In this document: positions 36,823 through 44,007 of the stretch, piece by piece
Numbering within the stretch: position 1 is the first letter of the stretch
Layout: the number at the start of each line of letters is the position of its first letter
From: Aerococcus viridans
GTDB taxonomy: Bacteria; Bacillota; Bacilli; Lactobacillales; Aerococcaceae
NCBI RefSeq assembly: GCF_002871935.1
Contig: NZ_PNHQ01000007.1
Coordinates: 30,369-94,368 of the forward strand
Direction of reading: 5' to 3'
Length of the DNA: 64,000 bases
Program-made: the position numbers and the translations under genes
Notes under the pieces: model-generated
Told to the model about the DNA's origin: nothing
Database searches by the model: none
What the model saw: only the letters and a program-made list of their open reading frames with translations

Positions 36823-38019
36823 ATGATGAAAATGAAAAAGATGCTTTTAACAATGGGTTCTTTAATGATGCTAGCGGCCTGTGGTTCAGTGACGCAAACA
36901 TCTAATCAAGCAAGTTCAACTAGCGAAAGTACTGAAGATACTATCAAGATTGGTGGGAACTGGGACTTATCTGGTGCTGGTGCAGCCTATGGTGGCCCAG
37001 CGAATGAAGGGGTTAAGTTAGCTTTTAAATTAGCGAATGAAGCTGGTGGCATAAACGGTCAATCAATCGAATATGTAGAAGGTGATAACCGTACTGATCC
37101 CAATGAGTCTGCCAATACGGCAACCCGCCTAATTGATGAAGAGAATGTAAAAATGATTATCGGGCCAGCAACAACAGGTGCATTTGAAGCACAAATTCCA
37201 ACTGGAACCAATGCTCAAATCCCAATGATTGCGCCAGCTGCAACGGGTGACACACTTACAGTTGATAGTTCTGGTAATACATTAGATTATGTTTTCCGTG
37301 TAGCTTTCCAAGATGCTTTCCAAGGTTCAGCACTTGCGAGTTTTGCTAATGGTGAAGGTTATGAAACTGCTGCAATTATCCAAGATAATTCAACTGATTA
37401 TGGACAGCACTTATCTGCTACGTTTGAAGAAGAGTTTCAAGGTAATATTGTAGCAAACGAGTCATATATTGCAGGTGATTCTGACTTCAATTCAATCCTC
37501 AATAATATTGCTTCTAACGATCCGGACGTTATCTTTATAGCTGGTTACTATTCAGAAGGTGGGCCAATCGTTAAACAAGCGCGTGAAAAGGGAATGGATG
37601 CAGTTATTTTGGCACCAGATGGTTTTGGTAGCCAAGAGTTTATTGATTTAGCTGGTGCAGAAAATGTGACCGACTTCTATTACACTTCCCACTATACAAC
37701 AGGGGAGGGTGCAACAGATGTAACGGCGACATTCATAGAAGCCTATGAAGCTGAATATAGTAAAACACCAGATATGTTTGCTGCTCTAGGTTTTGATGCT
37801 GCTAATTTAGCAATCGATGCGATTGAACGTGCAGGATCAAGCGATCCAGCAGCAGTAACAGCTGCAATTGCAGAAACTGACGAATTTTCGGGTGCAACCG
37901 GAACATTCTCATTTGATGACCAACATAATCCAATCAAGACCGCTTATATTCTAGAAATGCAAGATGGTGAAGTTGTAGGTACAACTACAATCTCTCCTGA
38001 AGACATTGTGAGTGAATAA
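36823..38019 (+). CDS. livJ: Branched-chain amino-acid ABC binding lipoprotein 3
   Basis: This 398-residue LivJ-type lipoprotein has lipobox LAAC at about residues 17-20 and a Ser/Thr/Glu linker. The body begins TIKIGGNWDLSGAGAAYG. It differs from the other two in the first ligand-contact region (GNWDLSGAGAAYGGPANEG) and has ADNRTDPNES-like EGDNRTDPNES, so its ligand preference may differ. ATG follows GGAGGAATGA; a second ATG is adjacent. It is the nearest paralogue to the transporter genes but is followed by a terminator-like hairpin. Confidence 0.9.
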   Translation: MMKMKKMLLTMGSLMMLAACGSVTQTSNQASSTSESTEDTIKIGGNWDLSGAGAAYGGPANEGVKLAFKLANEAGGINGQSIEYVEGDNRTDPNESANTATRLIDEENVKMIIGPATTGAFEAQIPTGTNAQIPMIAPAATGDTLTVDSSGNTLDYVFRVAFQDAFQGSALASFANGEGYETAAIIQDNSTDYGQHLSATFEEEFQGNIVANESYIAGDSDFNSILNNIASNDPDVIFIAGYYSEGGPIVKQAREKGMDAVILAPDGFGSQEFIDLAGAENVTDFYYTSHYTTGEGATDVTATFIEAYEAEYSKTPDMFAALGFDAANLAIDAIERAGSSDPAAVTAAIAETDEFSGATGTFSFDDQHNPIKTAYILEMQDGEVVGTTTISPEDIVSE

Positions 38020-38049
38020 GTAGTCTGACCATTTAATAAAAACAAATTT

Positions 38050-38118
38050 GGGAAGTTCTAGATAAAATGCAAACTTTGTACACGTTTGTCTTTTGAAAGC
38101 TAGGACTTCCCTTATTTT
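38050..38118 (+). terminator. Long-stem terminator after the third livJ
   Basis: GGGAAGTTCTAG (38050-38061) pairs with CTAGGACTTCCC (38100-38111), one G-U, followed by TTATTTT. The loop is 38 bases. It separates the binding-protein genes from livHMGF, which has its own promoter. Confidence 0.75.
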
Positions 38119-38202
38119 ATGGATGAAAATGAGGATACAAAGCGTTAATAGTGCCAAAAATATGATGAACTCAAAACTTAATTAGAAAATTATTAAAAAA
38201 TA

Positions 38203-38231
38203 TTGCATAAAAATTGGCATATTCTTATAAT
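38203..38231 (+). promoter_or_regulatory. Promoter of livHMGF
   Basis: TTGCAT (38203-38208), 17 bases, TATAAT (38226-38231). The transcript would have a leader of about 200 bases. Confidence 0.75.
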
Positions 38232-38296
38232 GAAACCAGTCTTAAACTTATGGCATTTGCGGTAACTTGGTCTATTTTCTATTTATAGGGAGGCGC

Positions 38297-38318
38297 ATTT
38301 AATCTTATAAGATTAAAT
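38297..38318 (+). repeat. Perfect 22-bp palindrome in the livHMGF leader
   Basis: ATTTAATCTTA followed by its exact complement. In the transcript it would be an AU-rich hairpin with little loop; as DNA it could be an operator. GTGAGTGAGCTCAC, another palindromic stretch, lies at about 38390. No T run follows either, so they are not terminators. Confidence 0.6.
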
Positions 38319-38436
38319 GTGACACGACCCATTAAATGATGTAGCCATAATGATAAACAAACATCAAATATATTGGATTATATTTGTAGTGAGTGAGCTC
38401 ACGTGTATTCAGAAAAAGGAAAAGGAAGTGAAATAA

Positions 38437-39315
38437 ATGGAGATGTTTTTGCAACAGCTTGTAAACGGACTCTCTTTGGGTAGTATTTATGCCCTTATGG
38501 CTTTAGGTTATACAATGGTATACGGCATTATCGGCTTGATTAACTTCGCGCATGGTGATGTTTATATGGTTGGGGCCTTTTTTGGATTTTGGTTAATTAC
38601 GGGATTAGGGATGAATATCATTCCTGCACTTATTTTAACCATGATTTTTACAGCAATTTTAGGGGTAATTATTGAGCGAGTGGCATACAAACCTTTACGT
38701 AAATCCACACGTATTGCAGCCTTAATTACAGCTATTGGGGTATCTTACCTATTACAAAACTTTATGATTTACTTTGTGGGACCAGAAGTTCGTGCATTCC
38801 CCACATCATTACCAAATTTATCATTGGATTTAGGTTTATTCACGATTTCCACCCAACAAGTGGTGATTTTCATTGTAACAATTATTTTGATGATTGCCTT
38901 ACAATATATTGTTCGTCAAACAAAAATGGGTCAAGGTATGCGCGCAGTATCGGTAGATGCTGATGCAGCGCGTTTAATGGGGATTTCCGTAGATAATATC
39001 ATTTCCTTTACTTTCGCTATTGGCTCAGCATTAGCTGGTGCTGGTGGGGTATTAGTAGGTATTTACTATAACTCTATTTCGCCAACTATGGGACTAACAC
39101 CAGGTATTAAAGCGTTCGTAGCCGCAGTATTAGGGGGTATTGGTTCAATTCCTGGAGCCATGCTAGGTGGTATTTTTATCGGAGTTGTTGAATCAATGGT
39201 TTCAATGATCGGTTTATCAACCTGGCGAGATGCAGCTGTTTACCTAATTTTAATTATTGTTCTAGTCTTTAAACCTAGCGGATTGTTAGGTAAAGGCACA
39301 CAAGAGAAAGTATAG
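38437..39315 (+). CDS. livH: LivH, branched-chain amino-acid ABC permease
   Basis: This 292-residue permease has about eight membrane segments and the LivH-type features GLSLGSIYALMALGYTMVYGIIGLINFAHGD at the N-terminus and AAVLGGIGSIPGAMLGG near residue 235. It pairs with LivM to form the channel served by the three upstream binding proteins. ATG behind AAGGAAG. It is the first gene of livHMGF, eleven bases from livM. Confidence 0.94.
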   Translation: MEMFLQQLVNGLSLGSIYALMALGYTMVYGIIGLINFAHGDVYMVGAFFGFWLITGLGMNIIPALILTMIFTAILGVIIERVAYKPLRKSTRIAALITAIGVSYLLQNFMIYFVGPEVRAFPTSLPNLSLDLGLFTISTQQVVIFIVTIILMIALQYIVRQTKMGQGMRAVSVDADAARLMGISVDNIISFTFAIGSALAGAGGVLVGIYYNSISPTMGLTPGIKAFVAAVLGGIGSIPGAMLGGIFIGVVESMVSMIGLSTWRDAAVYLILIIVLVFKPSGLLGKGTQEKV

Positions 39316-39325
39316 GAGGATTATG

Positions 39326-40309
39326 ATGAAAAAAGAATCATGGGCAAAGAACTTCTTTACTAAATCTACAATAACATGGATTTGTATGATTTTAGGATTA
39401 TTCTTCATAATCATGGCAACCTATTTAATGGGATTAGTAACGTCGTTCTATCAAAATATTATGATCACAATTGGCATTAATATGATTTTGGCTGTCGGCT
39501 TAAACTTGGTAGTTGGTTATGCGGGTCAATTCTCGCTTGGGCATGCTGGATTTATGGCGATTGGGGCATACGTGGGTGCTATCCTTTCAATGCGTATTCC
39601 AGGGCCTATTGGCTTCTATGCAGGTATGGCAGCTGGAGCTGTTTTAGCGGCAGTTGTTGCTTTGATTGTAGGTGTGCCAACGCTACGCTTGAAAGGTGAC
39701 TATCTAGCTATCGCTACGCTAGGGGCTTCAGAAATTATCCGTGTTATCATTCAAAACTTAGAAATTACCAACGGCGCAGCAGGTATTTCAGGTATTCCAA
39801 TGAACGTTACTTGGATTACTTTATTTATCATTATCGTTTTAACAACATTATTAATTGTAAACTTTATTCATTCTAGCCCAGGACGTGCAACAATTGCTGT
39901 TCGGGAAAATGAAATTGCTGCTGAATCTGTTGGGGTAAAAACAACTAAATATAAAATTATTGCTTTCGTAATTGGTGCTATTACTGCATCAATCGCTGGT
40001 ACTTTATATGCTGGTTACTTCTCAGTAATCAATCCATCACAATTTACTTTCCAACGTTCAATCGATGTTTTAATTATCGTTGTATTCGGGGGTATCGGTT
40101 CAGTGACAGGTTCATTTGTTGCGGCAATCGCCTTGGGTCTACTAAACTCAGTACTAGCGCCTTTAGGTCAATTGCGTATGGTTGTATATGGTATTGCGAT
40201 TATTGCCATAATGGTATTTAAACCATCTGGATTGATGGGGGATTTTGAATTACAATTTAGCAAATTATTGAACCGTAAGAAGAAAACATCAGATAAAAAG
40301 GAGGCGTAA
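39326..40309 (+). CDS. livM: LivM, branched-chain amino-acid ABC permease
   Basis: This 327-residue permease has LivM features: NLVVGYAGQFSLGHAGFMAIGAYV, VGVPTLRLKGDYLAIATLGASEI and VVFGGIGSVTGSFVAA. I chose ATG 39326, six bases after AGGAGG; the neighbouring ATG at 39323 is very close to that site. The C-terminal tail is Lys-rich and cytoplasmic. It ends two bases before livG. Confidence 0.94.
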   Translation: MKKESWAKNFFTKSTITWICMILGLFFIIMATYLMGLVTSFYQNIMITIGINMILAVGLNLVVGYAGQFSLGHAGFMAIGAYVGAILSMRIPGPIGFYAGMAAGAVLAAVVALIVGVPTLRLKGDYLAIATLGASEIIRVIIQNLEITNGAAGISGIPMNVTWITLFIIIVLTTLLIVNFIHSSPGRATIAVRENEIAAESVGVKTTKYKIIAFVIGAITASIAGTLYAGYFSVINPSQFTFQRSIDVLIIVVFGGIGSVTGSFVAAIALGLLNSVLAPLGQLRMVVYGIAIIAIMVFKPSGLMGDFELQFSKLLNRKKKTSDKKEA

Positions 40310-40311
40310 CC

Positions 40312-41085
40312 ATGTCATTATTAACGATCAAAGATTTAAATAAAAATTTTGGCGGGTTAGCCGCTGTATCAAATGTAAATATCGAATTAGAAAAGAATGA
40401 ATTAGTTGGTTTAATCGGCCCTAATGGTGCTGGTAAAACGACTTTATTTAACTTATTAACTGGTGTTTATGCGCCGAGTTCAGGGGAAGTAAAATTATCA
40501 ACTAACGAAGGTGAAGTTGTATTAAATGGTAAAGAGCCAAGTGAAATCAACCGTTATGGTTTAGCTAGAACCTTCCAAAATATCCGCTTATTTGGTAGTT
40601 TGACTGTTTTAGATAATGTGTTAGTTGCCTTACACACAAAACACGGGGCTAGTTTCTGGTCAAGTGTATTACGTACGCCAGGTTATTATAAGAATCGTGA
40701 AGAACTGAGAGAACGCGCGATTGAATTGCTAAGCATTTTTAATCTACAAGATTTACAATATGAAAAAGCGAAAAACTTACCATATGGGCAACAACGTCGG
40801 CTAGAAATCGTCCGTGCTTTGGCTACTGAGCCAAAAATCTTATTTTTAGACGAACCAGCAGCTGGTATGAACCCTAATGAAACAGCAAACTTAACAGAGT
40901 TAATTCGTCAAATTCAAAAGGATTTCGATATTACAGTTGTGCTTATTGAGCATGATATGTCCCTTGTTATGAATGTATGTGAGCGTATCTATGTATTAGA
41001 ATACGGCAAATTAATCGCCCATGGTACACCTAGCGAAATCCAAAGTAATCCGGCTGTTATTAAAGCATACTTAGGAGGCGAGTAA
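40312..41085 (+). CDS. livG: LivG, branched-chain amino-acid ABC ATPase
   Basis: This 257-residue ATPase has Walker A GPNGAGKTTLFN, the LivG-type Q-loop FQNIRLFGSLTVLDNV, signature-like LPYGQQRRLEIVRA, Walker B ILFLDEPAAGMNP and the H-loop IEHDM. It couples to LivH and LivM together with LivF. GGAGG precedes the ATG. Confidence 0.95.
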   Translation: MSLLTIKDLNKNFGGLAAVSNVNIELEKNELVGLIGPNGAGKTTLFNLLTGVYAPSSGEVKLSTNEGEVVLNGKEPSEINRYGLARTFQNIRLFGSLTVLDNVLVALHTKHGASFWSSVLRTPGYYKNREELRERAIELLSIFNLQDLQYEKAKNLPYGQQRRLEIVRALATEPKILFLDEPAAGMNPNETANLTELIRQIQKDFDITVVLIEHDMSLVMNVCERIYVLEYGKLIAHGTPSEIQSNPAVIKAYLGGE

Positions 41086-41088
41086 AAT

Positions 41089-41808
41089 ATGACAATGTTA
41101 CAGGTAAAAGATTTGAAAGTCTCATACGGTATGATTGAAGCGATTAAAGGCATTAACTTTGAAGTAAATCAAGGTGAGATTGTGTCCTTGATTGGCTCAA
41201 ATGGTGCAGGTAAATCCACAACTTTACGGACAATTTCAGGAATTAAACCAGCTAAAAGTGGTCAAATTCTTTACGAAGGACAAGATATCCTAAAATCCAA
41301 CGCAATGAAGATTGTACAGGCAGGTATATCTCAAGTACCTGAAGGGCGTCACGTATTTAAAGGGATGTCAGTTAAGGAGAACCTTTTAATGGGCGCTTAC
41401 ACGCGTAAAGACCGTGATGGGTTAAAAGAAGATATGGAAAAGTCATTTGAATACTTCCCAATCATTAAAGAGCGTTTAAACCAAGACGCAGCGACTTTAT
41501 CAGGTGGGGAACAACAAATGGTTGCCATGGCAAGAGCTTTAATGGCTAAGCCAAAATTATTATTGTTAGATGAGCCATCAATGGGATTAGCGCCACTATT
41601 CATCCAACAAATCTTTAATATTATTGAAGAAATCAATGCAGCTGGTACAACAGTGCTACTGATTGAACAAAATGCCAAGCAAGCGTTAAGCATTTCTGAC
41701 CGTGCTTACGTGATGGAAACTGGTAAGATTTTATTATCAGGAACTGGTCAAGAATTATTAACTTCTGAGAAAGTACAAGAAGCTTATCTTGGTGGGGCAT
41801 TGGGATAG
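41089..41808 (+). CDS. livF: LivF, branched-chain amino-acid ABC ATPase
   Basis: This 239-residue ATPase has Walker A GSNGAGKSTTLR, the LivF-type QVPEGRHVFKGMSVKENLLMG, signature LSGGEQQMVAMARA and Walker B LLLDEPSMGLAP. It starts three bases after livG; AGGAGG lies inside the livG end. It is the last gene of the operon. Confidence 0.95.
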   Translation: MTMLQVKDLKVSYGMIEAIKGINFEVNQGEIVSLIGSNGAGKSTTLRTISGIKPAKSGQILYEGQDILKSNAMKIVQAGISQVPEGRHVFKGMSVKENLLMGAYTRKDRDGLKEDMEKSFEYFPIIKERLNQDAATLSGGEQQMVAMARALMAKPKLLLLDEPSMGLAPLFIQQIFNIIEEINAAGTTVLLIEQNAKQALSISDRAYVMETGKILLSGTGQELLTSEKVQEAYLGGALG

Positions 41809-41828
41809 ATTATATATTCTTAATATAA

Positions 41829-41866
41829 GCGTTGAGTAATCGTAATGGTTTACTCAACGCTTTTTA
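41829..41866 (+). terminator. Terminator of livHMGF
   Basis: GCGTTGAGTAA (41829-41839) pairs perfectly with TTACTCAACGC (41850-41860), followed by TTTTTATG. Confidence 0.95.
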
Positions 41867-41935
41867 TGTATAATGCTAGGAAAATGGCCCAATTATGGTC
41901 CAAAATAAGAGTTATGCAAGGGAGGTGACAATATT

Positions 41936-42679
41936 TTGGCAAAGAAAAAGAAGCAAAGAAAGCGCAGATTAACTGGTTGGCAAGGTTGGTTCAAAGGATG
42001 GCGACGGACATTTAGAAAGGCCTTCAAAAAAATAAAACCTAAAAAAACACGATATATCTCAAAGAAAAGACGGGCACAACGTCGTAACGAAATATGGTTA
42101 GGCACAATTGCAATTCTTGGTTTAATGCTCTTTTTCCTTCTACAAGACCAACAAGGGGTACCTTCATCAAGCGAGACGTCTAGCTCAGAGATAGATATTG
42201 TGTATACAGACCAGGAATTTGTGGATTTAATTGGCCAGTATGCCGTCACTGAATATCCAAATTCTCACGTATTGCCAAGTATTGTGACCGCTCAAGCAAT
42301 ATTGGAATCTAATTTTGGTAAAAGTCAATTATCTAGCAATTATTTTAATTTATTTGGGCATAAATCGTATAATCCAAACGATCCAAGTGTAGATCTACCC
42401 ACCAAAGAATTTGTGAATGGGCAATATATAACTGTGGATGAACCGTTTCGGGTTTATCAGTCTTGGGAGGAGTCAGTGGCTGATCATGGACGTTTACTTG
42501 CAAATGGTACGTCTTGGAATGACACACACTATGATAGCGTCTTGAATGCAAGTTCCTATCAAGAGGCAGCCTATGCCTTACAAGAAGCAGGATATGCTAC
42601 AGACCCTAATTATGCGGAATCTTTAATCGATGTGATAGAAAGATACGAACTAACTCGATTTGACGACCAAGTCCAATAG
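41936..42679 (+). CDS. Membrane-anchored GH73-type N-acetylglucosaminidase
   Basis: This 247-residue protein has a very basic cytoplasmic N-terminus (residues 1-52), a single membrane anchor (about 53-70), a Ser-rich linker and a glucosaminidase domain. The catalytic Glu is in TAQAILESNFGKS (about residue 124), followed by NYFNLFGHK. These enzymes cut the glycan strands of peptidoglycan during growth or division. TTG start behind GGGAGGTGA. There are no wall-binding repeats, so it acts while tethered to the membrane. Confidence 0.88.
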   Translation: MAKKKKQRKRRLTGWQGWFKGWRRTFRKAFKKIKPKKTRYISKKRRAQRRNEIWLGTIAILGLMLFFLLQDQQGVPSSSETSSSEIDIVYTDQEFVDLIGQYAVTEYPNSHVLPSIVTAQAILESNFGKSQLSSNYFNLFGHKSYNPNDPSVDLPTKEFVNGQYITVDEPFRVYQSWEESVADHGRLLANGTSWNDTHYDSVLNASSYQEAAYALQEAGYATDPNYAESLIDVIERYELTRFDDQVQ

Positions 42680-42780
42680 CTTTAGTGGAAGAAAATTCAT
42701 TTGCATTGGTTACTGTTCAAGTGTATTATAAAAGATGAACAATATTTCTGTATATTGTACTTTTTATAGGGGGTAGAACT

Positions 42781-43437
42781 GTGGCAAAGAGTAAGAGCTA
42801 TAAGGACATTGCGTATCAGTACCTAAAAGAACAAATCGATAGTAATTTGCTATTACCAGACACGCACTTAAAAGAAGTGGAGATTGCAGAAACGTTAGGC
42901 ATGAGTCGTACGCCGGTTCGAAAAGCCATGGCACAACTTGCTGAGGAAAATTATGTTCGTATTGAACAATATAAAGGGGCAGTAGTGGCGAAAAATGCAC
43001 TAAACGCACGAGCGATTGTAGAACGTCTACAATTTATTGAATTGTTAACGATGAATCTCTTCCAGCAAATGCAGAATAAAGATGTCCAAGTAGAAATTGA
43101 GCGCGTTGAAGAACTGAAACAAAAAATTTCTGAATCACTTGCAGCATATGACTTGGAAACTTACTTTGATACTGAATTCAAAATGTTTACCTACTTGGTA
43201 TCCTTTTATCCGAACTCATACTTCAGACAGGTTACCTTGAATACAATTCAACCCCTGCATGAATTGTACATAAAAGAAGCGAAGGAAGATCACTCAACCT
43301 TCAAACGTGAAGCAAATGATTTGAAAGAAATCTATCCAACGATGTTGGAAGCTTTAGCACATAAGGATTATGCGATGGCGCGTAAGCAAGCTCGGATTTG
43401 GATAAACCAATTAATTCTTTATCAAATCAACAAATAA
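42781..43437 (+). CDS. GntR-family transcriptional regulator (FadR-like)
   Basis: This 218-residue protein has an N-terminal winged helix (about residues 5-70: YQYLKEQIDS, LKEVEIAETLGMSRTPVRKAMAQL, VRIEQYKGAVV) and an all-helical C-terminal domain like FCD sensors. GTG start behind GGGGGTAG. It stands alone with its own terminator, so the target cannot be guessed from neighbours. The metal-binding histidines of FCD domains are not clearly present. Confidence 0.85.
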   Translation: MAKSKSYKDIAYQYLKEQIDSNLLLPDTHLKEVEIAETLGMSRTPVRKAMAQLAEENYVRIEQYKGAVVAKNALNARAIVERLQFIELLTMNLFQQMQNKDVQVEIERVEELKQKISESLAAYDLETYFDTEFKMFTYLVSFYPNSYFRQVTLNTIQPLHELYIKEAKEDHSTFKREANDLKEIYPTMLEALAHKDYAMARKQARIWINQLILYQINK

Positions 43438-43444
43438 TGAAGAC

Positions 43445-43472
43445 AGACGAATCTTAAAGGGTTCGTCTTTTC
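43445..43472 (+). terminator. Terminator after the GntR gene
   Basis: AGACGAA (43445-43451) pairs with TTCGTCT (43462-43468), followed by TTTCTT. Confidence 0.85.
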
Positions 43473-43478
43473 TTATGA

Positions 43479-43834
43479 CATCAGCCACTACATTAGTCTT
43501 CCGGTTTATGAGCGAGTTGGTGCTTTAGCACTTATTCGCTTAAATGCGTTAGCAGTTGTTGAGCTAAGCGGTCTCGCTCGCACCTTGTTAGTCGAGCTCT
43601 CCAGAACAGTCAGGGCTCCGCTTCAGATATAGGGTACGTGATGTGCCATCACTTCTCCTATATCTTCCATCGTCTCCTGCCTTAACGCTCTGTATCACAT
43701 CCTGTTTAATCGGGTTCGCTCGACCAGCTCAAGTCCACTTCAGACTAACTTGTAGCTGATTGCATCAGCCACTACATTAGTCTTCCAGTGTTGTTGAGCT
43801 AAGCGGTCTCGCTCGCACCTTGTTAGTTGAGCTC
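43479..43834. repeat. Tandem segmental duplication in the gntR-pcrA gap
   Basis: A 24-base stretch, CATCAGCC...GTCTTCC, occurs at 43479-43502 and again at 43763-43786. A 44-base stretch beginning TTGTTGAGCTAAGCGG occurs at 43556-43599 and 43791-43834 with one or two changes. Each copy is followed by one R1 element, so the unit of about 240-285 bases has been duplicated. No coding potential is seen. Confidence 0.8.
43602..43692 (-). repeat. R1 structured intergenic element, copy B (antisense)
   Basis: Read on the minus strand it has CAGAGC/GTTCTG ends, CAGG/CCTG, the conserved GATGGAAGATATAG and CTATATCTGAAGCGG, and an apical GTGATG-GCA-CATCAC hairpin. The second part (GAGCTC-ACTAACAAGGTGCGAGCGA) follows on the same strand. 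Confidence 0.75.
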
Positions 43835-43835
43835 C

Positions 43836-43927
43836 AAATGTCAGACTCGTGCCACTTCAGAAATAAGCTGCGTGATGTGCCATCACTACGTTTATTTCTT
43901 CCACTGTTACGAGTCTAAGCGACATTT
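43836..43927 (-). repeat. R1 structured intergenic element, copy C (antisense)
   Basis: On the minus strand: AAATGTC/GACATTT outer stem, AGACTCGT/ACGAGTCT, AGTGGAAGAAATAA opposite TTATTTCTGAAGTGG, and GTGATG-GCA-CATCAC at the tip. Its outer stems match those of copy A, with A's T-G pair replaced here by C-G. Confidence 0.78.
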
Positions 43928-43946
43928 GTCACATCCTGTTTTCGTT

Positions 43947-43958
43947 GAACAGGTGTTC
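43947..43958 (+). promoter_or_regulatory. LexA (SOS) box of pcrA
   Basis: GAACAGGTGTTC has the GAAC-RNRY-GTTC core of the Gram-positive LexA site. It directly abuts a -10-like TATAAA (43959-43964) and lies 50 bases before the pcrA start. Its presence also argues against an upstream in-frame ATG at 43945 as the true start. Confidence 0.75.
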
Positions 43959-44007
43959 TATAAATGGTATGCTTATCAGTGAAACTATACGGGAAGGTGG
44001 CCTAATG

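Noticed and set aside
38250..38288. 12-codon frame in the livHMGF leader (MAFAVTWSIFYL) as a third attenuator peptide
   Set aside because: No ribosome site, few branched-chain codons, no terminator, and none of the conserved switch elements of the two livJ attenuators.
43479..43930. CRISPR-like array upstream of pcrA
   Set aside because: Only two repeats of uneven spacing, long repeated blocks, and strong internal hairpins; no cas genes in the window.
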